From NCBI GenBank assembly GCA_027946555.1, contig JAPEVC010000067.1, positions 93,204 to 157,203 on the forward strand: DNA of 64,000 bases. The letters run 5' to 3'. The notes beneath the pieces are model-generated. The model saw only the letters and a program-made list of their open reading frames with translations. It ran no database searches and was not told the origin of the DNA. The DNA comes from Gnomoniopsis sp. IMI 355080. Its lineage: Eukaryota > Ascomycota > Sordariomycetes > Diaporthales > Gnomoniaceae. Shown here one piece after another: positions 33,277 through 44,887 of the stretch (the stretch's first letter is position 1; the number at the start of each line of letters is the position of its first letter). Position numbers and translations under genes: made by a program.

Positions 33277-35772
33277 ATGTCTTACCGTGGCTCTCGCAGC
33301 GGGTCGTGGACCTTCTATCCACCCTCTCCTACATCACCGAGGCATCCTCCTCCCGCAACGCCAAGGTCTCCCGCCTCTCTCTATAGTCCCCCATCTCCCA
33401 GTTATCCTGTGTCTCCTTCGGCAATGACGTACCCCGGCCCAGGATCGCGTGGCTCGATAAGATCAGTGAGGTCTGTGGCCTGGGATGAGGTTGTTGACGC
33501 TATTATCACCGCCGACGTGGGAGACCGGAATTCGAGAGTCATCGCCGACGATGCCCATCCAGGTCCGGTTCAGCCCACCATCGATGAAGTGGAGGAGAGT
33601 GATGAGGGCTCGGTCTACTCGAGCCTCAACGAGCGAGTTCATGAGCCAACTCACTCATCGAAGCCATCTGTGGATGCCACCACTCTTGTCAATGCTCCAG
33701 GAGAGGCTTCGGAACCAGTATCAAACAAGAGGGAATCTCGAGCATCCATGAAATTCGACTTTGATATCAAGCTCAGCGACGACCTTGACACAACCCTTAA
33801 GCTACCCGAGGATGCTGACATTGTCGACCAAAAGCACGAGGAAGTCGATGAGTCCCAGGATGTGGACGAGGCCGAAGAGCCAGTTGAGCCTGAGGTAAAT
33901 GAAAAGGAGACAAGGCTTTCCCGCTCCGGTTCTCACTCCGGATCATCCACAGTCCATGAGGAACAGAATACCGACGGGCTGCCACCGTCAAAGGACTCCG
34001 CTGGCCAGGACCTAGAAGCCGCACCGGAAGAGCAGCCAGTCGCCACTGAGACAAAAGCAAACTTCTCCGCCTTCCCAACCAAAGCCAAGAGATTGATCGT
34101 TGTCGGCGCGGCCTCGGCCTCCATCTTCGCACCTCTGTCCATGCAAATTTACCTCCCATCTCTCACCACCCTCGTCACGGACTTCGGCGTCACCACAGCG
34201 CAGATCAACCTCACCGTGAGCGTGTACATGATCTTCATGGCCATCTCACCCATGATCATGGGCGGCATCGCCGACGTCATCGGCCGCCGGCCCGCAATGC
34301 TGGGCTGCTTCAGCGTCTACCTCGTCTCCTGTGTCATGATCGCCCTCTGTCAAGACTACAAAGAGCTCATGGGCTTCCGTATCCTGCAGTCCATTGGCGC
34401 CAGCCCCACCATCGCCATCGCCTCTGCCGTCGTCGCCGATATCGTAACCGCCGCCGAGCGTGGCAGTTACGCAGCCCTGGTCGCCGTGCCTGTCATCTTT
34501 GCCCCGACCCTCGGGCCCGTCATCGGGGGGCTGCTGACGCAGTATCTTGGGTGGCGCTCCATCTTCTGGTTCTTGCTCATCGCAGGCGCCTTCGGCATGG
34601 CCCTGCTGGCGATCGCCTTCCCCGAGACATGCCGCGTGATCGTGGGCGACGCCTCTGCCAAGTCGCCCAAACGTTACCGCAGTGTGCTGCAGGCGTTCAA
34701 GGACACCAAGCCCAACTACAGCCAATCGGCTGAGGACGAGAAGAAGCGACTCAAGGGCACCGGTGGCGCCAAGGCGCTTCTCTGGCAGTCGGTCACGTCC
34801 GCCGTGCGCGTGCTCTGCACGCGCGAACGCTTCTGTCTGCTCTTCTACGTCGGATTGGTCTTCTCGGGCTTTCAGGCCATCGCCACAGAACTTCCCACGC
34901 AGTTCAAGGCAATCTACGGCTTCGACCACGTCATGATTGGTGTCATGTACCTACCCCTCGCCGGCGGCGCCATGATCTCCACCGCCGTCTTTGGTAAGCA
35001 GATGAACAAGAACTTCCGCAAATACGCGGCGCGCGCGGGCATCAACATCGAGGCTGGGCAAGAGGTCGACATGAACAGGATCGACGTCGAAAAGGCCCGA
35101 CTCGAGATCACCATTCCATCCATCATCATCTCCACCGCCGGAATCGTCTGCTGGGGCTGGGTGCTCGAGGCCAAGACGACCATCGCCGCGCCATGCGTGC
35201 TGCTCTTCTTTATGGGTGTCGGGCTCAACGGTGTCATGGCCACCACCAACGCACTGCTCATGGATATCTCGCAGTCACAAGCCGGTGCCGTGATGGCAGC
35301 CAGCAACCTGACACGGTGTGCCCTTGGGGCCGTGGCAAGCGCCGCCATTCAGCTGTTGATCGACAATCTGGGTCTCGGATGGACATATGTGGTGTTTGGC
35401 ATCCTTTTCGTCGTTTTCTCACCCATGTTGGCGGTGCATTACTACAAAGGCTGGCAGTGGCGGGCTTACGCGAAAAGGAGAGAGGACTACCGGCTAGCTG
35501 CACTGGAAGGCCGCGTACCAGACCCGAGCGAGACAATTCAGACGAAATATGTACAACAGCAACAGCCACAGCCGCAGCAGCAGCAGCCGGACATGGCAAT
35601 GAGTCAACCCTCGCGAAAGAGGCGCTTTTTCTCGCGACGGACGGATAAGCAGAGCGTGAAAAATGCAGCTGTGGAGGCACTGGTCACTGCGCCAGGTATT
35701 CCTTTGGTGGAGATGACGGTCAAGGAGGAAGAGGGTCGAAGAATATGTACTTGTGGTGGGCATGTTCAATAG
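33277..35772 (+). CDS. DHA1-type MFS multidrug transporter with long disordered N-terminus
   Basis: Single-exon plasma-membrane drug:H+ antiporter-type MFS protein of 831 aa. The ATG at 33277 (MSYRGSRSGSW) was chosen over an upstream non-ATG extension because it follows a good ACCACC context. Residues 1 to about 270 are Pro/Ser-rich and then acidic, with no membrane segments. The 12-TM core follows, with motif A (GGIADVIGRRPAM) and the antiporter motif C (APTLGPVIGGLLTQYLGWRSIFW). A cytoplasmic loop of charged residues precedes the second half. The C-terminal tail contains a Gln/Pro run and a basic RKRRFFSRR patch. The family exports toxic compounds. As the nearest gene downstream of the HR-PKS it may export the polyketide, but 3.4 kb separates them. 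Confidence 0.9.
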   Translation: MSYRGSRSGSWTFYPPSPTSPRHPPPATPRSPASLYSPPSPSYPVSPSAMTYPGPGSRGSIRSVRSVAWDEVVDAIITADVGDRNSRVIADDAHPGPVQPTIDEVEESDEGSVYSSLNERVHEPTHSSKPSVDATTLVNAPGEASEPVSNKRESRASMKFDFDIKLSDDLDTTLKLPEDADIVDQKHEEVDESQDVDEAEEPVEPEVNEKETRLSRSGSHSGSSTVHEEQNTDGLPPSKDSAGQDLEAAPEEQPVATETKANFSAFPTKAKRLIVVGAASASIFAPLSMQIYLPSLTTLVTDFGVTTAQINLTVSVYMIFMAISPMIMGGIADVIGRRPAMLGCFSVYLVSCVMIALCQDYKELMGFRILQSIGASPTIAIASAVVADIVTAAERGSYAALVAVPVIFAPTLGPVIGGLLTQYLGWRSIFWFLLIAGAFGMALLAIAFPETCRVIVGDASAKSPKRYRSVLQAFKDTKPNYSQSAEDEKKRLKGTGGAKALLWQSVTSAVRVLCTRERFCLLFYVGLVFSGFQAIATELPTQFKAIYGFDHVMIGVMYLPLAGGAMISTAVFGKQMNKNFRKYAARAGINIEAGQEVDMNRIDVEKARLEITIPSIIISTAGIVCWGWVLEAKTTIAAPCVLLFFMGVGLNGVMATTNALLMDISQSQAGAVMAASNLTRCALGAVASAAIQLLIDNLGLGWTYVVFGILFVVFSPMLAVHYYKGWQWRAYAKRREDYRLAALEGRVPDPSETIQTKYVQQQQPQPQQQQPDMAMSQPSRKRRFFSRRTDKQSVKNAAVEALVTAPGIPLVEMTVKEEEGRRICTCGGHVQ

Positions 35773-37092
35773 TTCTCTCGCGCTTGATAATTGTGTATAG
35801 TATGTGCTCTTCCAGTCGCACAAGCTTAGATGTTAATCATATGTCAATATGTGTCTTAATCTCTTTCTCCATGTAACGTGCTCGTCTTCTGAAGACAGGG
35901 TCTTCAAAATCTGCAAGATATTTAAGACTTCCATCCCCTTCATGACTCTCACTCATACGACACTGCCCAACACGACTCCGCGGTCGGCTTCTCAATGTAT
36001 CAAAGTACGGATGAAGCTACGCTATATAGCTCCCGAGGTCCTTGATGTCAGCTATCAAAATGATCACAGCAGATCTGTGTAGGCCAAGACCAAATCCGGA
36101 AAGTTTCGCGAACTATTGACCGTGAGGGCGATAAGGAAATGTACATGTCTTGATATTTCATGAGATTCTCGAAAGCCAGTCCCAAGCCTTCCGCTCTGTT
36201 GTCTATAAATTTGGAGCTCAATTCTAAATCATCTCCGTAAATACCTAGGTATACTTGGTGCAATATGAATCGAAAGCATATAGCAGTTTCCCCAACACCA
36301 CACCTCTATTTATAATACACCCGAAATACAAAATTCCCGTCAAATACTACACAACTAGCTAGCTAGGAACTTCTCATGTAAGGAATATCAGGTTACTAGA
36401 TACGGCATATTCTAAATCTTTTCGCCCAGGTATATCTGAGCCTTGATGGAAAGTTGACCTTAGCCCCATCAGAGAATCTAATTGATGTGGGCGACCAGGA
36501 CTGGATCTGCTCGCCTGCCCGCGAGGATTCACTTCAATCATGAGCACTCTTGCATGATGGTCTGCAGTTGATGAGGCATTTGAAACACTTCGAAAGTAAA
36601 TTGGCTCGAAATTAACGCACGTGGATCTTACCTACGGGTAGCTGTCTGTCGTAGAGAATACCAGCCAGAGCGTCCACATTGAGAAACCAGAATGGATTGT
36701 CGCAAAAGTCAGAAGTGTTGTAAGTAACCAAAAAGCTAATAACGTGTCTTGTTGTAATTGAAATTTTGTGGAATATTCATGCTTCCAAGGCTTTACATAT
36801 GGGGGTCCAGTGCCCTACAGATAGTCCCAGATATCAAGGACTTTCGTCATACCGCAAGGAGTTACCTTGACCTGACGGCGGATTTACAAAATTTGAGGTT
36901 TTCACGCTTTCAATAGCACCACACGTGTGTAGAGCTAGCCAGCTAAACCCAAAATTACAATTGACAAATAGGCTGTAATACTATAAGAAAATCAATTTCT
37001 TCCCTATTCCCACTTCCCCTCTGGTTCCAACTCTCGCTCAGCAGATGCCTAAGTGGGCATAATGCTCCAAACTAACAGTCTTATTCAAACAT
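35773..37092. other. Intergenic, no gene seen
   Basis: 1.3 kb AT-richer spacer. It contains the 12-bp palindrome ATACCTAGGTAT at 36241-36252. No supported ORF on either strand. Confidence 0.5.
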
Positions 37093-37929
37093 TCAAGAGG
37101 AAGTACCCACAAAAACCACCAACACAGCGGCGTACGCTGCTGTTGTCCCAACGACTGCCAGAGGAGAAGCATCTGGCCCAGAATAACTAGCTATACACAC
37201 GGCAAATAACAACGTTGCCCCCGTAGTTGTTGTCACCTGTGCTACCTTTGTGACTAGAGTGTTGTACGGAATCATCAAAAGCATTGGGACCACGAGTGCA
37301 AGACCTCCCATAATGCCGAATAAAAGACGCCATGCAAACGCTTGTAATTTTCGGAGTGTTTTGGAAGATCCCCTTGGCTTTCCGATGAGCGAAGGATTTT
37401 CCAGATCGTTGGGGGCATCAGGATCGACACCCCGTGTATCTCTGACAAACTTGAGGAGTCCTGTCTCAGTCATAATCACATGGTCCCGCTGCACTGAGCT
37501 GGTCAACTTGAAAGGATCCTTTTCCGTGGTGTCAGAGTGCCTCTTCTTCATGTAGTCTAGGTCTTTCAATGCCTCACCTGGGTCCAAATGTCAACAAATA
37601 ACTCAAGTTGTTGGAGGCCACTTTTACCCACAGTACTTATGCAAGACATCAATTATTTCCTTCGCTTCAGCCACTGATAAAACCTCATCGCGGACAATTT
37701 TGATCGCATGTTCTGCAAGTGTTGTCCTTGTGGCTTGGATACCCAGCCGCTGGAGCTCTGTCAAATTCATTACCCATTCTGAATTTTCCGCCACTGAATA
37801 GAGAATCGATTCTGGAATATTGCTCCCCAAGTGACCCCTCAGGCTTAAAATCGACGACTCTTTCTGGGTTGTCTCGATTTCTTCCTCCACATCCCTCCAG
37901 GCTTCGATATCGTCACCCTGTGCTGGCAT
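37093..37929 (-). CDS. Small membrane protein resembling DUF6594 family
   Basis: Putative protein of 260 aa. Exons on the minus strand are 37632-37929 and 37093-37577. The intron is 37578-37631 with donor GTGGGT, chosen because it joins HKYC to EALKDLDYMKKRHS in frame. The last 80 residues hold a basic KTLRKLQAFAWRLLFG stretch followed by three hydrophobic segments ending TAAYAAVLVVFVGTSS. This layout (helical N-terminus, three C-terminal membrane helices, AAYAAVLVVFVG end) matches fungal DUF6594-like proteins, whose function is unknown. The frame stays open upstream of 37929 to about 37998, so extra 5' exons are possible, perhaps including the segment at 38109-38303. Confidence 0.55.
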
Positions 37930-39709
37930 GGCTATTGTTCTTGGCAGTTCTTGAGGTGTCTGTCGCCTTATACCAGCTTGTGTCAGATTTTGGAAATTCT
38001 AACTAGGTAGGCTTCTGTCCTTAGTGAGTGTTAGACTACCTAACCCTCTCTTTGGCGGTGTTAGCGTACTTTGAAGGTCTCTCGTTGTCTTACGCCGGGT
38101 AATTGACACTAACCTCGATATGCCTTCTTGATGGCTTCTCCTCTGGTGTCCTTCCTTACCACCTTGGCATTCTGGTTGTCGCTCTCTTGACTTGACGTTC
38201 TAGTGGATGCCTTAAGCTCTCTAGCCTTCTGGACGATTCTCCCTGCTAAGCTTCTTGATGGAGCGTCAGTTCTTGATGGAGCGTCAGTTCTAGTTGAACG
38301 CATGATCGCAATATATTTGTGTAGAAATTGTTACTGTTGGGACCAAGGCATCTGTTTCTCCAGCTCTGTTTCACAGCTCGATAGACCATTTATACTACAT
38401 AAGGGCGGGTCAGCAGACCATTTTGGGTTCACATGCGTTTCCGCTCCGTATCTTACCCAATCGCAGTATTGAGGAACCGCCCACGATACTCGACGGGTTT
38501 CCATTTGGCTGCAGTCATCACAGGGGTTTGCATATTGGCTGTTACTTGATTCAGTAATATTGAGAGGCGAAGCCATGCAGGTTCGAAAGAACCTTGGAAG
38601 TCAGCCGGGCATTGGATCACAAATGACGGGCTAGAACAACACGGGCCGGCAACAATTGCCTCCTGCACCAAACATGAGAGCTCGGGCCGAATAGCAAGGT
38701 CACACTGTTATCTTCACAGAGACTGGAGGACCAAGGAGAATTTCAAAAGGCACAAAGCTGTTGCAGTTCAGATACGCTGACGGCCAGGATGTTGGTGAGC
38801 TCCCGCATGATGTTTGTGCTACCTTCTGCCCTTTGAAACCCCGGGGGATGGGGTAGTACAAAACCCTCATCTCTTCGAAGAAGTGTTGGTAAGATTGATG
38901 CCATCAAGGGTGAGCATTTGAAAATGGCCCTCATCCAAAAATTTCGCCAAGGCTTTACTCGTCCAGCACTACAAGACAGCAGGCAGGGTTTTGCGGCATA
39001 ACATAATCAATATTGAGAAACTTCCGCCCTGAGCGTGCTAAATACGAGGCTTATTATCCGCTGGAGGTCCTTCTGGTTACACAAATTTACTACGAGAGTC
39101 TGCTGTCAAACATGTCTGCCCAGGTGATGCTGAAAGACTTTGCATGGGCGTACTGTGTACAAGACTGTGCAGTAATTTGGTAGACGCGTCGAGTCTGGAG
39201 ACTGGTGAAGTATTAATTAGGTACTTACTTTAGTGTTCAAGCATTGAGGCATACTGAAGTACCAGGTTGCAGTTGACCAAGTTTATTTTCGTCAGCTTTC
39301 CGCATGGGTCAATACTTCACTTTTTGAGACTAGGTACTGGTACACCCAAGTGATCACTAAGCACAGGAGAAGGGTGAGGCGATTGCTTCTCTTACAGGTG
39401 CATATGAGACTAAAGTCGTATATGCGTGCGGTATGAACATATTCAATAATTCCTCAGCCCCCCCCCTCCCCGCAATATTTTGGCACATCTCGATAATGTA
39501 TACAATTTGGCGCATCTACCTAGGTACAACAATCACCTTCTGACACGGAGAGAATAGAACTGGCATGGTAAATCGGAAAAGCTGCTTGAGAGGCCTCAAA
39601 ATGTGCCTATCATCGACAAGTCAAAACAACCAAGCCAAAAAAAACTACTGGTATCCTGGCTTTTCCCCCATCGTGGCGAACCAGGCTCAAGACCTTTCAT
39701 CCTCCATAC
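37930..39709. other. Intergenic, with a possible small exon
   Basis: Spacer of about 1.8 kb. A minus-strand frame at 38109-38303 encodes 64 residues rich in Arg/Ser and ends at a GTTAGT donor-like site. It could be a 5' exon of the gene at 37093-37929, but splice phases do not fit cleanly. TACCTAGGTA occurs at 39518-39527 and a C9 run at 39458-39466. No other gene is supported. Confidence 0.35.
38254..38289 (+). repeat. Perfect 18-bp direct tandem repeat
   Basis: The unit CTTGATGGAGCGTCAGTT occurs twice in immediate tandem (38254-38271 and 38272-38289). In the minus-strand frame it would encode a duplicated TDAPSR. It looks like a recent slippage duplication. Confidence 0.9.
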
Positions 39710-42700
39710 TTAAAGTCCAATTGTCCGATACAAGCCCTCTTCCGCTTCCATCAGACCTTGTTGCAGCTCGTCTTCTCCTAAATTCGCATCCAAAGCCATC
39801 TGGATTCTCTCGTCTGTGAAGTAATGCATGAGAAAGTTCTCGTCTACTAGCTTATAAGGCTGTGAGGCCAAGGCCCGTATAGCCTCCCGTATCTGATTAA
39901 CCGTGCGGTTTTCTCGGACACCAGCCGCACTCCCGTCCAAAGCCTGCTGCTGCCTATTAACTGCTTCGTTCTGAAGCAATGAACGCGCTTCTGTTAACAG
40001 GTCGCTTCTCCTCGTGTCTGGGTTCATCTTCCTCTGCGCTCTGCGTACAGAGCGGCTCGGGTCCTGCAGGTCAACGTGAAAGCCGACCAAGCTCAGCCAA
40101 CGCCTGGCGACGTTTCTCGCTGCCGTGGCCGCTGCCGGTTTCTGCAAATCCAAGCGCCGTAGTTCCCGGATGGCCGCTGGGAGGATGCGACGCAACGGGG
40201 TAGGTTGGCGGTGTGCCCTCCGAATGGCGGTCTGTGCCTCGTTCGCCCAAATATAATCCATATAGTCCATGAGTGCCTGAAGCCTAGTGCGTTGAACCTC
40301 GATCTCGTCCAGTTCTGATCCAAAATCGGCGCCCTCTTTCATCAAGGCCGCTTTCATAGCCCTACGTCTTGCCTTGGATCCTGACGAGGCAGAATAGTCG
40401 GACTTGACTTTCTGCTGAATTGCTACATCCCAGCGTACCATCGTATTGTCGGGCATGGGGGCAGAGACGGTGATCAGGTCGACCAGAGAGCTTATGCGTC
40501 GTCTGAGTATGCCAAAGCTTCTGTTCGGGATATCAATAATTAGCAAATACTACAAGTAGAGAGGCCAGTATTTGAAAACCTGGATGATGACAAAAGGCCG
40601 TTCCAGTTGACGGTCACCTAGTCCAACACTCCCAGCATTACACGTGCAGCTGTGTTGGGTTCCCGATAATCATGGCCCATCGCAGGCACATTGCTACGCA
40701 TACGCATGGGAGACAAATGAAATCGTCGACCCCACTCGGAGACATGCGATCCAAATGATCCAAGTTGAGTAACAAGATCTGACTTTTCGTAATCCCCATG
40801 TTTCGCCTTGAGTACTACAAGCTGACGACATTGGCAGAAAGGGCAAAGAATTAGGGTCGGATAAAATACTACTTACGACTGCAGTGTTCCAATGTACCTC
40901 ATATAAATGCCGTGGTGCGAGGCTGCGTCTTGTCTCATCATGAGCTGCTCCATATGGGCTGCATAGGCGCATTCCTGCGCTACGGCACGCACCATCTCAT
41001 TGAGTACCCCCACAGTAGATCGTGCGTTCTGATTCAGAACTTCAAGCTCGACGGCTACACTGTCGACGGCTTGAAAGCTGTATTGGGGACCCAGACGAAA
41101 CAGGATCACTTGGTCCAGACCTTGGTACCATAACCTCGTATTTTCGACCAGGGAGTAAAGATGTGTGAACTTCTTCTCCCAATTCGCTCTATCGTAAAAC
41201 AATCTTCGTCGGAAATCTTGGCCGACGCGGCTTCGAAGGTAGCTAACTTCAAGAACCGTTCGAGAATGACATGGCCGGCTCCACGCAGCAGAGGAGAGGC
41301 CGTCCCAAGCATCCATCGCACCGTATGGCGGCTGCGAAACGCTCGTACGATTTCAGCATCTTGGGACTCGCTTCCGGCACGTAGCACAGTCTTGAGGGGT
41401 TTCCCGCTCTCGTTGATGGCTGCAAATTTGAATTCTGATACACCGTACTTGCGCAAATTGGAAAGCCACCAATTATTGTCGAAATATTTTGCGTAATGGT
41501 TTACCGGCACTTTTGGTTGTAAGCTTCACTTTTAAGGGTCGAATGGATAGATTTACAGCCGAAACGCAAAGAATACACATACAAGCCGTGACCAAGTCCC
41601 ATGTAGGGACGTCATGATCCAAATACCGATACTCGGAGGTCTTGGGATTCGACACTCGACTCTTGAAGGGTTCTGGATTTGCTCTAGGCCAAGGATGAGT
41701 AATTATCACAGGTCTATACTGGGGAGTTACATCCATCGGTGCTGTTGCTGGCAAGCGATCAATAGCTTCACCGAAGACCTATAGTTCGTAAAGGAGCCTT
41801 CGTTAGCGATTGCCGCAGTACCCTCTGGAGCCCTTAAAACCCTTTTTGGGCGTTGCTTATCTCTTACCTCGTTCTCGAAACTCTTGCCGTCGTGACCTTG
41901 AGACGCGTCTCTCATGAAGAAATCATTGGACCTAAACCAGTCACCACGGTATCTTCCATCGTAAGGCAAGGTTTGACCAGGGTTTTTCGGATCGTCTGGC
42001 AAAAGGCCTTGGCTTTGGAGAGTTTTAGTGAGCAATGAGGTCGCAATAGGTTGCCGAGCCCCGAACATCTCATCGCCTAGAGCCAACAAGTCGTTCCAGA
42101 CCTCGGGGTGGAGCGCTTGGCCACAACTCCCGAGATATGGGTTTATAAGGTATGGGAGCCCTGAAAGAACCGTTCTCTCGGTCGTCATCAAGTACATTGC
42201 AACTATTAGGATTCATGGTTAGTCGATTCAGCTTGGAAGGCGGGACTTGGTGATGTATGAGCTCTGGTGATGACACGAGGAAGGATGGGAGACGTACATC
42301 TATGAGCCCTGTGCATGACTTTGTGGTCAGCCCAACGCATGTACATATCCAAGACACTTTCTTAACTGCAATTTTACCAATCAGGACAGGGTCAGTACTC
42401 ACCGAGCCATCTCATGACACAAACGCTGAGCAAAGTAAAAGCGATGGGCGGTCTTTTCACTCTCTGAGTACTCATCAACCAGCAACGGCCAGATCAACTT
42501 AGCGTCCAAGCAGATGCGTATTTCTGCCTCGCCATCGCGGTCGTCACACTCGGTGAACGATTCATGCGGTCCGTTGACGATGGAAAATCGGAGGCCTTGA
42601 AGTTTGGAATTTAGTGGATTGCAAGAAATACATGTAAAGATTCAGGACCTAGGGAGAGATACGCACAGTGGTCGAGAATGGAACCTATCGCGGCCCTCGC

Positions 42701-44887
42701 CACCTATATATTCAAGACAATGTCAGTAATGAACGATTTCATAAGCTGAGTTACTCGAAAATGTATACAATCACGACAGAACTTCAGACTTTTACCACAA
42801 GACTTACACTCTCGTCGAACAACCCACTATTAAATAGTCTCTGTGCCGCGCCGTACATTAAGTGACCATCACCGTCTCCAGGATACCATACTGACGTATA
42901 GCCACCCTCCCGGCTATATTCATCCACCGAGCGACCGTCCCGGCGCCACGGAACCATCCTGAGGTTGTAGATAGATCCGAGGTGCGTAAAAATTGGGTGC
43001 GTCTGGAAGATTGCCGATGCTAGCCTGAGGGGCTGATCCAAGACAGCACGGAGCTCCAAATTCGTCTGTTATAGATCATATTCAGCCAAAATCCATTGGA
43101 GGCTGGCTGCTCCATCATACCTGCATGTTGTAATCTTTTTCTACCATCACTGCCGCCGTTGGATATGATTCCGTGGTATCTGTACCAGGTACCGCCCCGT
43201 CTTCACCAGTCTCCCCACTCCTCAATCTGTATTTTACACTGTTCGGTCGTCAGTATTCACGCATTTCTTGAATGTGAGGCCCGTCGCTGACCCCGTCTGT
43301 GTCATGGCCTAGATCTTGACAGTCTGCAGGATGTAAAGATAAAATCTACGATACTCGAAGACATCTGGTAAAAGAAACCTAAGTACTTACTTCCAATACC
43401 CGCTCCAGAAGTATGATCGTTGAGGGTAAGTCCAGGGCTCCTGAGTCCATTTGCCGCCCTTTGCATTGTCCGCAAGTAGCCAACTACAATTTTGTCAGTG
43501 AGCTCCAGAAGCGCGAATCACAAGGCATCGTGTGTCTTCAGGAGACTGACTTAAGCATCTGTAACATATCTATTAGCTCTTATCGCTTTCCTCAAACAAT
43601 TTCCAATAAGCATCGGGATGAGTGAACCATTCCAATATAATGAGTACACGACAGAATGGACAAGAATGCCTATTACCCATCGAAATCTTGCCCACTCCCC
43701 AACAAATCTGATGGACATTTGATATGTCACTTACATTCACTCCACCTGTTCCGTCTTCCAGATTTGGTATCTTAGGCTGTTTGAGAACCTCAGTGGGGAC
43801 AAAGGCGCCTTGGTCCGAAAGCTTGGTTAAGTCAGCAAGCAATACATGATAGGATCTCAACAGGTCTATATACCTCTGCAGATGTGTATTCGTCCCACAT
43901 GAAAGACTGGAAGCTGTATGATTGAATCAGCGCCTCGAATTCAGTGCCTCTGACAACCTCGAATTGGCACACTCAGTGTGCTATTATAAGGCTTAACGTA
44001 CCCATCGTCTGCCTCCAAGTCATCAAGATTTCTAAGCCACGTAGGTTGAAATTCTGGCAGCGTAGGCGTCATCAAGGAACGCGCTAACCCCCCTGGATCT
44101 CGACCGCCGCTTTGATTTCTCCCGAAACGCCTAGCAGGACACATCAGCATACCTTCACCATCGTACATAAGATAACGCGCTCTTTTCCTCACAATGCGTA
44201 GGCGGTGCGTATCACCCATTCATCGATGGGATGTTTCAGAATTGCTGGCCTTCCATAGTGCATTCGGTCCTCAGGCTTGAGTCGTTCCATGTACACTTCT
44301 CCATGCCAGTCTTCCTCCATCCTCATGTCCCAAACAGGACTCGTCCAGTATGGAACGTAAGACGCGCTTAATGCACCTGTCCATCTCGGATCCTTGAAGT
44401 TCGGCAAAGCCTTGTGCGGGACATTGCCTATAGGTTCTGGCCTCACTGGGGTCCACGTCGACGCATCTCGAAGCGCCACCTCTTCGTCATGGCTCGGACC
44501 AAGCTTTAAACCAACCCAAGGTGGAACCGGAATGTCAATGTCGTCGTCATCATCGTAGGAATCATTCGAACCGACGGATTCAGGTGCTGGAACGATAGGC
44601 GGATGGGGCACAAATCCCGGAGTAGGTCCGAGCCCGGAGGGAGGAGGTGGTAAAGGTCTCTGCGGTCCAAGGATTGCATCGAGTGGAAGAGGGATTGGAC
44701 CCCCAGGAGGCGGAGCAGAGCCATCATGTGGAGGAATAAATGGCGTGACGTTTGTTGATGAGGTTTCAGGCGCCGGGGGGACAGACAACTGGCCCGGTAC
44801 AAATGCTTGAGCTTCTGCACTAAGGTTCGCTGCCCTCGCGTTGTCACTAACACGCGGTTCCGACAGACCAGAGCGTTGTTGTGCCAT
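39710..44887 (-). CDS. Large multi-exon gene of unknown function (one or two genes)
   Basis: I do not recognise this gene. The minus strand carries many short exons. The first is 44193-44887 from ATG (MAQQRSGLSEPRV), Pro-rich with a poly-Asp patch (YDDDDDIDIPVPPW). Then come 44002-44130, 43874-43913 and 43735-43821, all with consensus sites and agreeing phases. The joined N-terminus reads through EWVIRTAYAL-RFGRNQSGG, ADDG-FQSFMWDEYTSAE and LSDQGAFVPTEV. Later exon-like segments lie at about 42830-43059 (WYPGDGDGHLMYGAAQRLF), 41780-42180 (LGSCGQALHPEVWNDLLALGDEMFG), 41180-41480, 40890-41260 and 39710-40540. The last is charged and helical and ends EEGLYRTIGL. Middle and 3' boundaries are unresolved, so this may be two genes. 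No membrane segments, signal peptide or familiar catalytic motif were seen. Confidence 0.5.

Noticed and set aside
43573..43860. Zinc-finger call from a HSCPFC segment in the orphan gene
   Set aside because: Only two Cys with spacing that fits no complete finger, and the segment may lie in an intron.
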